Below, in pieces: positions 56,913-64,000 of a stretch of DNA of 64,000 bases. Below the pieces are notes generated by a model that ran no database searches, was not told the DNA's origin, and saw only the letters and a program-made list of their open reading frames with translations. Origin of the DNA: Clostridium sp. Marseille-Q2269 (GTDB lineage Bacteria > Bacillota > Clostridia > Clostridiales > Clostridiaceae); NCBI RefSeq assembly GCF_943736985.1, contig NZ_CALSFS010000007.1, positions 146,003 through 210,002 on the forward strand, in the 5' to 3' direction. Both the position numbers and the translations under genes were made by a program. Every line of letters starts with the position of its first letter. The stretch's first letter is position 1.

Positions 56913-57500
56913 TTAATTATTATAAGCTTCCATTTCTTTATTAATATGTTCTTCACAAGAACGCATAGCTTCAATTGTTTCCTCAAATAATTTATCTAAT
57001 TCCCATCCAAGCATATCTGCCCCTTGCTTAATTACATCCCGGGAACATCCTGCTGCGAATTTCTTATCCTTAAACTTCTTTTTAAGACTTGAAACTTTCA
57101 TATCCATAACACTTTTAGATGGACGCATTCTTGCAGCTGCACCAATTAATCCTGTAAGTTCATCAACTGCAAATAATACCTTTTCCATTTCATGTTCTGG
57201 CTTAGGTAATTCATCCTTACAAAGTCCGTATCCATGACTAGCTGCTGCTCTTATTAATCTTTCATCAATATTATTTTCTCTCATAATTTCTTGAGTCTTA
57301 CTACAATGCTCATCTGGATACATTTCAAAATCTAAATCGTGAAGCAACCCCACCATAGACCAAAAATCTGCTTCATCTTTATATCCTAATTTTTCTGCAA
57401 AATACTTCATAGTACCTTCAACTGTTAAAGCATGCTGAATATGAAATGCCTCCTTATTATATTCAGTAAGTAACCCCCAAGCTTGTTCTCTTGTCATCAT
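56913..57500 (-). CDS. HD-domain phosphohydrolase
   Basis: A 195-residue HD-superfamily protein. The metal ligands are visible: His20 in AFHIQHALTVEG, the HD pair in GLLHDLDFEMYP (about 52-63), a further His in ASHGYG and Asp in VDELTG. It belongs to the small HDIG-type group that hydrolyses nucleotides or phosphate esters. Two adjacent ATGs at 57500 and 57497 follow GGAGG. The gene is divergent from the XRE-cupin regulator, whose start is 245 bp away; regulation by it is possible. Natural substrate unknown. Confidence 0.87.
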   Translation of the reverse strand: MMTREQAWGLLTEYNKEAFHIQHALTVEGTMKYFAEKLGYKDEADFWSMVGLLHDLDFEMYPDEHCSKTQEIMRENNIDERLIRAAASHGYGLCKDELPKPEHEMEKVLFAVDELTGLIGAAARMRPSKSVMDMKVSSLKKKFKDKKFAAGCSRDVIKQGADMLGWELDKLFEETIEAMRSCEEHINKEMEAYNN

Positions 57501-57744
57501 AAATAAATGCCTCCTTTAAAAATTATAAAATTATAATACCTCTAAATTTAACTATTGTATACACTATTGTCTAGTTTTAATGTATACTGATTTTGGCAAT
57601 TACCTAATTAATATTTTCATACTTATTGCATATTTTAGGTATTTACGATACAATAGTTTACGAACATAAAATATATTTAACGTTTATTATATTTTATTCT
57701 TGTTAATTATATTTGTCAATACTATCATAGGAGGTTACATCCTA

Positions 57745-58296
57745 ATGAATATAAATCTTATTATTGCAGAAAATCTAAAATTACTTAGAAATGAACGTAA
57801 TCTAAGCTTAGGACAACTTGCTCAATTATCTAATATCAGTAAAGTTATGTTATCTCAAATCGAAAAAGGTGATACTAATCCAACTATAAACACTTTATGG
57901 AAAATAGCTAATGGATTAAAAGTTCCTTATACATCACTACTTGAACAAAAGGAAAATGATACTGATGTTATAAAAAAAAGCAATATAGACGTTCAATTTA
58001 ATAATGAGGAGCATTACAGATCATACTGTTACTACACCAGCACTCCTTATCGAAATTTTGAATTTTTCCAAATGGAACTTGATAAAGGACATTCGCATAC
58101 TTCTATAGGTCATTCAAAAAAATCCCAAGAGTATATTATGGTTTTAGAAGGTGAGCTAACATTAGAAGTGAACAATAAAACTTATAAGTTAAATCCTGAT
58201 GATTCAATAAAATTTTCAGCAACTAGAGAACATGTTTATGTTAATACTGGGCAGGGAACTTTAAAAGCTATGGTAATAAATTTTTATCCTGTGTAA
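57745..58296 (+). CDS. XRE-family regulator with cupin domain
   Basis: A 183-residue transcription factor. The N-terminal helix-turn-helix (about 5-60) reads LRNERNLSLGQLAQLSNISK, then VMLSQIEKGDTNPTINTLWK; the C-terminal cupin barrel (about 110-183) has GHSHTSIGHSKKSQEYIMVLEG and FSATREHVYVN. Cupin-fused XRE regulators sense small metabolites and often govern transport operons. The start ATG 57745 has AGGAGG 10 bases before it; the frame is open to 57700 without a site. It lies between the divergent HD gene and a convergent ABC operon, whose regulation it may control. Confidence 0.9.
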   Translation: MNINLIIAENLKLLRNERNLSLGQLAQLSNISKVMLSQIEKGDTNPTINTLWKIANGLKVPYTSLLEQKENDTDVIKKSNIDVQFNNEEHYRSYCYYTSTPYRNFEFFQMELDKGHSHTSIGHSKKSQEYIMVLEGELTLEVNNKTYKLNPDDSIKFSATREHVYVNTGQGTLKAMVINFYPV

Positions 58297-58318
58297 TTAT
58301 TACACAGGATAAAAATTT
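58278..58318. terminator. bidirectional terminator with 19-bp perfect stem
   Basis: AAATTTTTATCCTGTGTAA is followed by a TTA loop and its exact complement. It contains the XRE-cupin stop codon and lies between two convergent genes, with T-rich tails in both directions. Confidence 0.85.
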
Positions 58319-58369
58319 ACATGCATGATATTAAATTTGTTCTTATTCAATAAAATATTTTTTAGCCTT

Positions 58370-59428
58370 TTATTTATTAGATAAAACTTTGTGCCATAAA
58401 GACTTCATCATTTCATCTGTAGATCTATTTTTATCAATTAAACCAAATGTTTTATAATCATCAATAATCTTACGCAAAGTACTCTCTGTAGCTTCATCAG
58501 AAATGTCAAATTTATATGTGTTTGCAATATCTAATACTAAATCATATTTTCCTGAAGCCCATTTTTTATCAATCATAATTTTAACGAATTCTTTTTTATT
58601 CTTTTCTATCCAATTACTTGCCTTTCTATGAGCACGAGTAAGTTTCTTTACAGTAATAGGATTCTTTTCGTAGAAGTCACTGTTTACTGCATGAACACAA
58701 CATGTTTCTTCTTTGAAATCTTTATCAAATGTTAAAGAACGAATAATTTTTAATGTACCATTATCTACAAACTTCTTTGCAAATTGATCACTTAAAGTTG
58801 CCGCTTGAACTTCTCCCTTTTGCATTGCTAATATAACAGCACTGGATTCTACTGGTTTAAATTTTACTTTGTTTGGATCTACCTTGTCATGATTTAAAAA
58901 TCTTAATGAAATATTGTGATCAGATGCACCAATACCATCTCCTACAGCAATTGTTTTTCCTACTAAATCAGAAGTTGATTTTATTCCTGACTTTGATAAT
59001 ACATAAAGAGATTTACAACCTGTATGGCATCCTGTTGTAAATACCATCTTAACTCCATTAACTGCTGGAACTAATAATGTAGCAATATGATCTCCTGCAA
59101 CATCTACTTGACCTGTTCCAAGAGCATCTGTTTGTGATGTCATTTTTACTATTTGAACATTTAATCCCTCTTCTTTATAAAATCCTTTTTCATCAGCAAT
59201 CCCAAAAGCTCCTAAACAAAGTCCTCCATTATATCCAACTTTAATAGGCTTGCCATAAGCAGGTTCCTTCTTCCAAGCTTCCTCCTCTGAAAGTCCTTTA
59301 TTATTTGAAACATTACTAGTTGAAGTAGCCTTATCCGTCTTGGAACTATTAGCTTGACTACAACCAACTAATCCCATTGATGTTATCAAACTAATACCTA
59401 ATACTAAACTTAATAATTTCTTTTTCAT
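58370..59428 (-). CDS. ABC transporter substrate-binding lipoprotein (NMT1/SsuA-like)
   Basis: A 352-residue lipoprotein: signal peptide ending in the lipobox GLVGC (Cys23), Ser/Thr linker, then a type II binding protein fold with KVGYNGGLCLGAFGIADEKGFYKEEG and GEVQAATLSDQFAKKFVDNG. The fold is the NMT1/THI5/SsuA kind that binds pyrimidines, sulfonates or nitrate. Unusually it contains CHTGCKSL and EETCCVHAV, giving several cysteines in the ligand cleft region, which suggests a metal, sulfur or redox-linked ligand. ATG 59428 is preceded by AGGGGGAAAATC. It is third in the operon after permease and ATPase. Ligand unknown. Confidence 0.85.
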   Translation of the reverse strand: MKKKLLSLVLGISLITSMGLVGCSQANSSKTDKATSTSNVSNNKGLSEEEAWKKEPAYGKPIKVGYNGGLCLGAFGIADEKGFYKEEGLNVQIVKMTSQTDALGTGQVDVAGDHIATLLVPAVNGVKMVFTTGCHTGCKSLYVLSKSGIKSTSDLVGKTIAVGDGIGASDHNISLRFLNHDKVDPNKVKFKPVESSAVILAMQKGEVQAATLSDQFAKKFVDNGTLKIIRSLTFDKDFKEETCCVHAVNSDFYEKNPITVKKLTRAHRKASNWIEKNKKEFVKIMIDKKWASGKYDLVLDIANTYKFDISDEATESTLRKIIDDYKTFGLIDKNRSTDEMMKSLWHKVLSNK

Positions 59429-59504
59429 GATTTTCCCCCTCAAATTAAAATATATTTAGAGAGCTTATCTTAATATAGATTTAATTCTGAAGTAGCTCTC
59501 TTTA

Positions 59505-60275
59505 TCACTGTTCACTCTTACCGAAATTTAACATTTCCAAAATCTTTGTACGGTATTCTAAAAATTTTCTACTATTTCGATTTCTAGGATACTCTAAATC
59601 AATTGAAATATCTTCTCTAATTCTTCCTGGCCTTGGTTCCATGACAATTACTCTTGTCCCCATATATATAGCTTCATCTACATCATGGGTAACCATTATC
59701 ATCATATGTTTTTTTTCCTTCCACATATTAAGAAGTTCATCTTGCATATTCATACGTGTAAATGCATCTAACGCTCCCAGTGGTTCATCTAATAAAAATA
59801 CTTCTGGCTCATTAATCATTGTTCTTATTAATGCAACACGTTGTGCCATTCCCCCTGATAATTGATGTGGATAGGAATTACGAAATTCATCTAAACCCAC
59901 TAAGTTAATCATTCTATCAACATTATCTTCATTACCTTTCTGTTGCTTTTGCACACGAAGACTAAATGATACATTTTTCTCTACAGTTAACCATGGAAAT
60001 AATGTTGGTTTTTGAAACACCATTCCACGTTTTGGATCTGTACCTTTTATCTTTTCGTTATTCAAAGTAATTGTGCCAGTGGTTGGACCAATTAATCCCG
60101 CTATCAACCTTAAAATCGTTGATTTCCCACAACCACTAGGTCCAACGATACTAACAAAATCTCCCAGATTAATTTCTAAATTTATATTTTCCAAAGCATT
60201 TGTTATGCCCTCAGCTTCTGATTTTATAAAACTTTTAGATACTTTATTTAACTTCAATCCCATAGCTGTTTTCAT
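59505..60275 (-). CDS. ABC transporter ATP-binding protein (SsuB/TauB-like)
   Basis: An import ATPase of about 256 residues: Walker A VGPSGCGKSTI, Q-loop MVFQKPTLFPWLTV, signature LSGGMAQRVALIRT, Walker B VFLLDEPLGALDAFTR, switch His in MVTHDVDEAI. The GKS-TLFPWLTV pattern is that of the nitrate/sulfonate/taurine group. The ATG at 60275 overlaps the permease stop (TAATG), so the two are translationally coupled; the frame is open to 60299 without a better site. It works with the permease upstream and the binding protein downstream. Confidence 0.92.
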   Translation of the reverse strand: MKTAMGLKLNKVSKSFIKSEAEGITNALENINLEINLGDFVSIVGPSGCGKSTILRLIAGLIGPTTGTITLNNEKIKGTDPKRGMVFQKPTLFPWLTVEKNVSFSLRVQKQQKGNEDNVDRMINLVGLDEFRNSYPHQLSGGMAQRVALIRTMINEPEVFLLDEPLGALDAFTRMNMQDELLNMWKEKKHMMIMVTHDVDEAIYMGTRVIVMEPRPGRIREDISIDLEYPRNRNSRKFLEYRTKILEMLNFGKSEQ

Positions 60276-61297
60276 TATTGCACCATTCCTTCCTGCCAAC
60301 GTAATACACGCTTCTTAATAAGTGAAAAAGCTACATTAACTAGAATGAAAATCAAACATATTATAATAATGGCTGCATACATCTTAGCAAACTGCGCCCA
60401 AGATTTTTGCCATGTAATATACCACCCAAGCCCTGATTCAACACCTAACATTTCTGCCACCAACAAAGCAGTGCATGCACTACTCATTCCAGTTGTCAAA
60501 CCTTGAAACATATTTGGTATTGCTGATGGGATTGCTATTCTAAATATTAATTGACTATTTTTAGCTCCTAAAGTTTTAGCTGCCTCGTAATAGGATTTAT
60601 CAATATTATTAATGCCTGTAATAGTAGCCATTGTAACTGGATACCATACCCCTAATGCAATAATAAATATACTTCCTTTAAATAAAGAGGCTGCAAGAAC
60701 CATAACTATAGGAAGCCATGTAGTAGATGGTATAGCCCCCAATAATTTCATAAATGGAGAAATCCAATAATTTATCTTTTTATTATAACCACATGCAATA
60801 CCAGTAATTAATCCTACGATTGCTCCTGAAAAATATCCCATAAATAATAAAATTAAAGAATGCTTAGCGCAATCAAATAAATACACTCTTTCATTTATTA
60901 TTGCATTTAACAGTTGATCTACCCATGGGAAATATGGCATCATTAATGTTCCTGTCTTTAATGTTAAATAATCGTAAAGCATTAATAGAAAAAATACAAA
61001 ACTATAAAATGGTGCCAAATATCTTAATTTACTAAATACTCTTTTTTTAAATAAGCCTGCTATAAAGCATATAAACACTGCTAATATAAGAAATCCTATA
61101 AATATACCATAAATATTTGTAATCTTATTGTTCTTATAATTTGGAAAAAAATAATACTCTAATAAATTAAATGTGCCCATAATAATAGGACTAAAACATA
61201 TGAAATAGTCCATCAATCTTTGGAGTTTTGTTTTTGGTGCACTTTCAAGTTCTATAAGCCTCTCTCTTGTAATAATAGTGGTTGCAACCTTTCCCAC
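60275..61297 (-). CDS. ABC transporter permease (SsuC/TauC-like)
   Basis: A membrane permease of 340 residues with extra N-terminal helices followed by the BPD-type core. The EAA loop is YYEAAKTLGAKNSQLIFRIAIPSAIP (about residues 230-255), preceded by LPIVMVLAASLFKGSIF. It is longer at the N-terminus than SsuC (about 80 additional residues with two or three helices). The GTG at 61297 is chosen because AAAGGGAG lies 7 bases upstream; ATG 61315 is in frame but inside that site. First gene of the importer operon. Confidence 0.9.
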   Translation of the reverse strand: MGKVATTIITRERLIELESAPKTKLQRLMDYFICFSPIIMGTFNLLEYYFFPNYKNNKITNIYGIFIGFLILAVFICFIAGLFKKRVFSKLRYLAPFYSFVFFLLMLYDYLTLKTGTLMMPYFPWVDQLLNAIINERVYLFDCAKHSLILLFMGYFSGAIVGLITGIACGYNKKINYWISPFMKLLGAIPSTTWLPIVMVLAASLFKGSIFIIALGVWYPVTMATITGINNIDKSYYEAAKTLGAKNSQLIFRIAIPSAIPNMFQGLTTGMSSACTALLVAEMLGVESGLGWYITWQKSWAQFAKMYAAIIIICLIFILVNVAFSLIKKRVLRWQEGMVQ

Positions 61298-62114
61298 AAC
61301 ATCACTCCCTTTCATATTTTAAATAATGAAATACTTCTTCTATTTTAGCTTTAACTTTTAAAGAATAATCGGCATATATCTATTTTCCTGTAAGAACTTA
61401 TTAAAAAATTTATAAATAAAAGGTAATAATATAATTAAAGCCATTATTATACTTACAATTTGTCCATATTTTAGATCTTCACTATACTATAAAAAGTATT
61501 TAATGAGTTTGTTAATCTCTAATTAAACTAGATTGTATTGCATTTTTTATAATTTTATGTATTTTTATCGTTTTCAAACCAATTATATTATATATTTACA
61601 AATTTGTACAATTTAAATATTGAATAATAGATTTTGTTGTCATAAGTTTTTATAATACATGTTATTTTATATCCACGTTTGTAATAATATAACATACATA
61701 ATTGTAGCAATATTTATACTCTTTAAACAGTTATTTAAATAAATATTCAATAACTCCACGTTCATAAAATAATTCAAAATAGTCTTTTTATCCTTAAATG
61801 TTATTTTAAATTTACATTTACAGAATTGCACAATAACTTTTAATTCATAATTTGAACTTTTGGATAATATCCAATATAATTCAAAAATCTTATATAGTAT
61901 TTCTTGTGTTTGCAAATCCAACATTTAATTTATAATAAACGCTTAATACATTCCGTTTTAAAATTCTTCTAGTTATTTTCAACAGAATATTGCAATTATT
62001 AAAAAAAGTTAAAAAAATATCTATTACAAACTTTATAATAGATGTTATTTATTATATAATTTATTTATATAATGAATACGATTACTTAAAAATATAATCT
62101 GGGGAGGTATTATT
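61298..62114. other. divergent intergenic region; no convincing gene
   Basis: Lies between the importer operon and the NCS2 permease. An 85-codon frame at 61667-61924 lacks a ribosome binding site and has a composition like AT-rich noncoding DNA. A hairpin ATCTATTA / TAATAGAT near 62020-62042 precedes the permease. I saw no purine riboswitch. Confidence 0.4.
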
Positions 62115-63479
62115 ATGAATCTTAATGAAAAATCAGTCTTATTTAGCTTTGATGGGAAACCAGACTTTAAAGATATTGCACCATTGGGACTTCAACATGT
62201 TGTTGCAATGATTGTAGGCTGTGTTACCCCTGCCCTTATTGTTGCAGGTGTTGCAAAACTTAATCCTACTGATAAAATCTTACTAGTTCAAGCTTCATTG
62301 TTTTTTTCTGGCATAGCTACTTTAATTCAAATTTTTCCAATAGCCAATGTTATTGGCTCTAGACTACCTATAATCATGGGGGTAAGTTTCGCCTATGTTC
62401 CTACATTAACAGCTATAGCCGGTGAATTTAACATAGCCACCATATTTGGTGCTCAAATAGTCGGCGGTTTAGTTGCAATATTATTTGGTATTTTTCTTAA
62501 AAAACTATCTGGTCTATTTCCACCAATTATTACAGGCACAGTTATACTTTCAATAGGCTTATCCCTTTACCCAGTTGCTATTAAGTATATGGCAGGTGGT
62601 GCTGGGTCACCTACTTTTGGGTCTCCTAAAAATTGGGCAGTTGCAATGGTAACTCTTGCTGTTGTAACATTTCTAAATTATTTTTCTAAAGGTAATCTAA
62701 AACTTGCCTCTATTTTAATAGGTATGGTTGTAGGATATGTACTTTCCATATGTCTTGGAATGGTATCCTTTGATGCAGTTAGACAAGCAAGCTTTTTTCA
62801 AGCTCCTCAATTAATGCATTTTGGTATTAACTTTAACACTACAGCAATAGTATCTATGGTTATTATGTATGTTGTAAACTCTATTCAAGCTATTGGTGAC
62901 TTATCTGCTACAACAAGTGGTGGTATGGATAGACTTCCTACTGATAAAGAACTTTCTCACGGTATTATAGGTTATGGTTTTACAAGTGTTCTTTGTGCTT
63001 TCTTCGGATGTATGCCAACTGCAACCTATAGTCAAAACGTTGGTATAGTAACTGTAAATAAGGTTATAAATAAATGGATATTCATTTTTGCATCTTTTAT
63101 TGTTATTTTAACAGGACTTGTTCCAAAATTTGCTTCTATACTTACAACAATTCCTCAGTGTGTTCTTGGTGGTGCTACTATTTCAGTTTTTGCTGTAATA
63201 ACAATGACAGGAATCAAAATGATTGCTTCTAATGATCTTACCATGAGAAATTGTGCAGTTATTGGACTTTCAGTTGCTTTAGGAATGGGGATTGTACAAG
63301 TTCCTAATTCATTTGCCCTATTTCCAGCATGGTTTATATCTATATTTGGGAAATCTTCTGTTGTTGTAACTACATTAGTTGCTATAATTTTAAACCTTAT
63401 ACTTCCAGAAGATAAACCTAAAGATGTCACCACTAGTACATATGAAGATGCTAATTCTGATGTATCAAAAAACATTTAA
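62115..63479 (+). CDS. NCS2-family nucleobase permease (uracil/xanthine/urate type)
   Basis: A 454-residue transporter with about 14 membrane segments, moving a nucleobase with protons. Family landmarks are PLGLQHVVAMIVGCVTPALI (about 23-42), the substrate stretch NSIQAIGDLSATTSGGMDR (about 256-275, with the Gly-Asp-Leu-Ser-Ala core) and the second motif GCMPTATYSQNVGIVTVNK (about 296-314). The QNxG and GDLSA(T/S) forms favour xanthine or uric acid over uracil, though only weakly. ATG 62115 follows GGGGAGGTATTATT. It is divergent from the ABC importer, so both may belong to one nucleobase or purine-derived-compound regulon under the XRE-cupin regulator. Confidence 0.9.
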   Translation: MNLNEKSVLFSFDGKPDFKDIAPLGLQHVVAMIVGCVTPALIVAGVAKLNPTDKILLVQASLFFSGIATLIQIFPIANVIGSRLPIIMGVSFAYVPTLTAIAGEFNIATIFGAQIVGGLVAILFGIFLKKLSGLFPPIITGTVILSIGLSLYPVAIKYMAGGAGSPTFGSPKNWAVAMVTLAVVTFLNYFSKGNLKLASILIGMVVGYVLSICLGMVSFDAVRQASFFQAPQLMHFGINFNTTAIVSMVIMYVVNSIQAIGDLSATTSGGMDRLPTDKELSHGIIGYGFTSVLCAFFGCMPTATYSQNVGIVTVNKVINKWIFIFASFIVILTGLVPKFASILTTIPQCVLGGATISVFAVITMTGIKMIASNDLTMRNCAVIGLSVALGMGIVQVPNSFALFPAWFISIFGKSSVVVTTLVAIILNLILPEDKPKDVTTSTYEDANSDVSKNI

Positions 63480-63521
63480 AAATATTGGTATTTTAAATGA
63501 GTAATTGTATCTTTTAAATTT

Positions 63522-63657
63522 AGATAAACAAACTTCTAAGCTTTAGAGGGAGTTTTTACCCCCTCTAAAGCTTATTAACAGAATTTTTAGGAGTTTTACT
63601 CCTTAGAAATCGTTATCCTTTAGGAGGAAATGGTTATCCATGTACATACCCGCTCTA
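63522..63657. repeat. 135-bp structured repeat, copy 2
   Basis: Partner of 15045-15178. It contains a perfect 13-bp hairpin AAGCTTTAGAGGG / CCCTCTAAAGCTT (63538-63572), then GGAGTTTTACTCC, TTATCCTTTAGGAG and ATGGTTATCCATG, ending TACCCGCTCT. The first hairpin is weaker in copy 1. Beyond the end the two copies are unrelated. Confidence 0.6.
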
Positions 63658-63732
63658 ATCTTAAAATATACCTCAATGGCTTTATCTTTTAATTCCTTAT
63701 TTAGTGCATATTATTCTATAAATGCTTTTTAA

Positions 63733-64000
63733 TTAAAGTTTGTTTAATTCCTGTAATTGACTTTTAATCCAATGTTTATGCATATCAATTACAATATCAA
63801 AATTCTCTTTGGAATAATATTCACAAGGGCTTATACTATTCTTTAATCCTTGAACAACGTGAGGACTATTTTCTGGATAACTGAACTTCTCCCAAAACTC
63901 GGTAATTTCTATTAATCCGTAAGTTGGACTATTATTTAAATTATTTAGTAAGTTCATTAGTAAAATTACTTGCCATTTTCTTTTTTCTACCTCTTTATTT
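63733..64000 (-). CDS. protein of unknown function, C-terminal part (runs off the window)
   Basis: The frame ending at 63733 is open to the window edge and reads NKEVEKRKWQVILLMNLLNN, then SPTYGLIEITEFWEKF, HVVQGLKNSISPCEYYSKEN and FDIVIDMHKHWIKSQL. The ATG at 63957 has no ribosome binding site and the sequence before it looks coding, so the start probably lies to the right of base 64000. At least 88 residues, soluble and helical. I do not recognise the family. Confidence 0.55.
   Translation of the reverse strand, partial: NKEVEKRKWQVILLMNLLNNLNNSPTYGLIEITEFWEKFSYPENSPHVVQGLKNSISPCEYYSKENFDIVIDMHKHWIKSQLQELNKL

Noticed and set aside
61667-61924. 85-codon frame in the gap before the NCS2 permease gene
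   Set aside because: No ribosome binding site, and the Ile/Leu/Asn/Lys-rich composition is what chance frames in AT-rich DNA give.
61925-62114. Possible purine riboswitch before the NCS2 permease
   Set aside because: The conserved purine-aptamer core is not present; only a simple short hairpin is seen.

Overview
The window is a very AT-rich, gene-dense stretch of a Firmicutes chromosome. Clostridial signs are strong AGGAGG-type ribosome binding sites with ATG, GTG and TTG starts, a T-box in front of serS, many two-component genes and a sortase cluster. The protein at 35118-36332 reads as thiaminase I; its predicted nucleophile falls at Cys143 and a conserved Glu at 271, the numbering I recall for the Clostridium botulinum enzyme. 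That points to C. botulinum group I / C. sporogenes. I saw no rRNA, tRNA, CRISPR array, phage or intact transposase.

Layout. 1-6.4 kb: partial membrane gene, T-box regulated seryl-tRNA synthetase, cyclopropane fatty acid synthase, small heavy-metal protein, and a leaderless FG-GAP-like/TPR protein. 6.5-15 kb: two AAA-ATPase-like genes (one lacking its nuclease domain), a decayed TetR/ABC permease locus beside an orphan response regulator, and an intact ABC exporter pair. 15-27 kb: a small membrane exporter, then two giant LPKTG surface proteins with a class D-like sortase between them. 27.5-32.3 kb: Old Yellow Enzyme, a small protein, a chemoreceptor whose 5' end looks frameshifted, and greA.

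32.7-38.9 kb is the functional highlight: a leftward set consisting of a nucleotide hydrolase, a ThyA-like CMP hydroxymethylase, a methyltransferase, thiaminase I, ThiD, a HAD phosphatase and a Nudix hydrolase. It matches the bacimethrin (thiamin antivitamin) cluster described from C. botulinum. The ThyA-like gene carries a one-base frameshift, so this copy may make thiaminase but no bacimethrin.

39-50.6 kb: DEAD-box helicase, a GlnK/GlnL-like two-component pair next to an EIIC-like transporter with a triple 10-bp operator-like repeat, AraC/GyrI-like regulator, an OmpR-type two-component pair, and two tandem paralogous lipoproteins. 51-64 kb: amino acid permease, a YeeE sulfur transporter with a CoA-disulfide reductase-rhodanese, a pnuC remnant, an HD protein, an XRE-cupin regulator, an ABC importer, and an NCS2 purine/uracil-type permease.

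The intergenic DNA is unusually rich in dispersed repeats: an 80-bp family (five copies), a hairpin repeat (two copies), an 18-bp terminal-inverted-repeat element (two copies), a 135-bp structured repeat (two copies), and a direct repeat bracketing one AAA-nuclease gene. Several lie next to truncated or decayed genes. All positions and motifs come from reading the sequence; family names come from recognition by eye, not from a database search.
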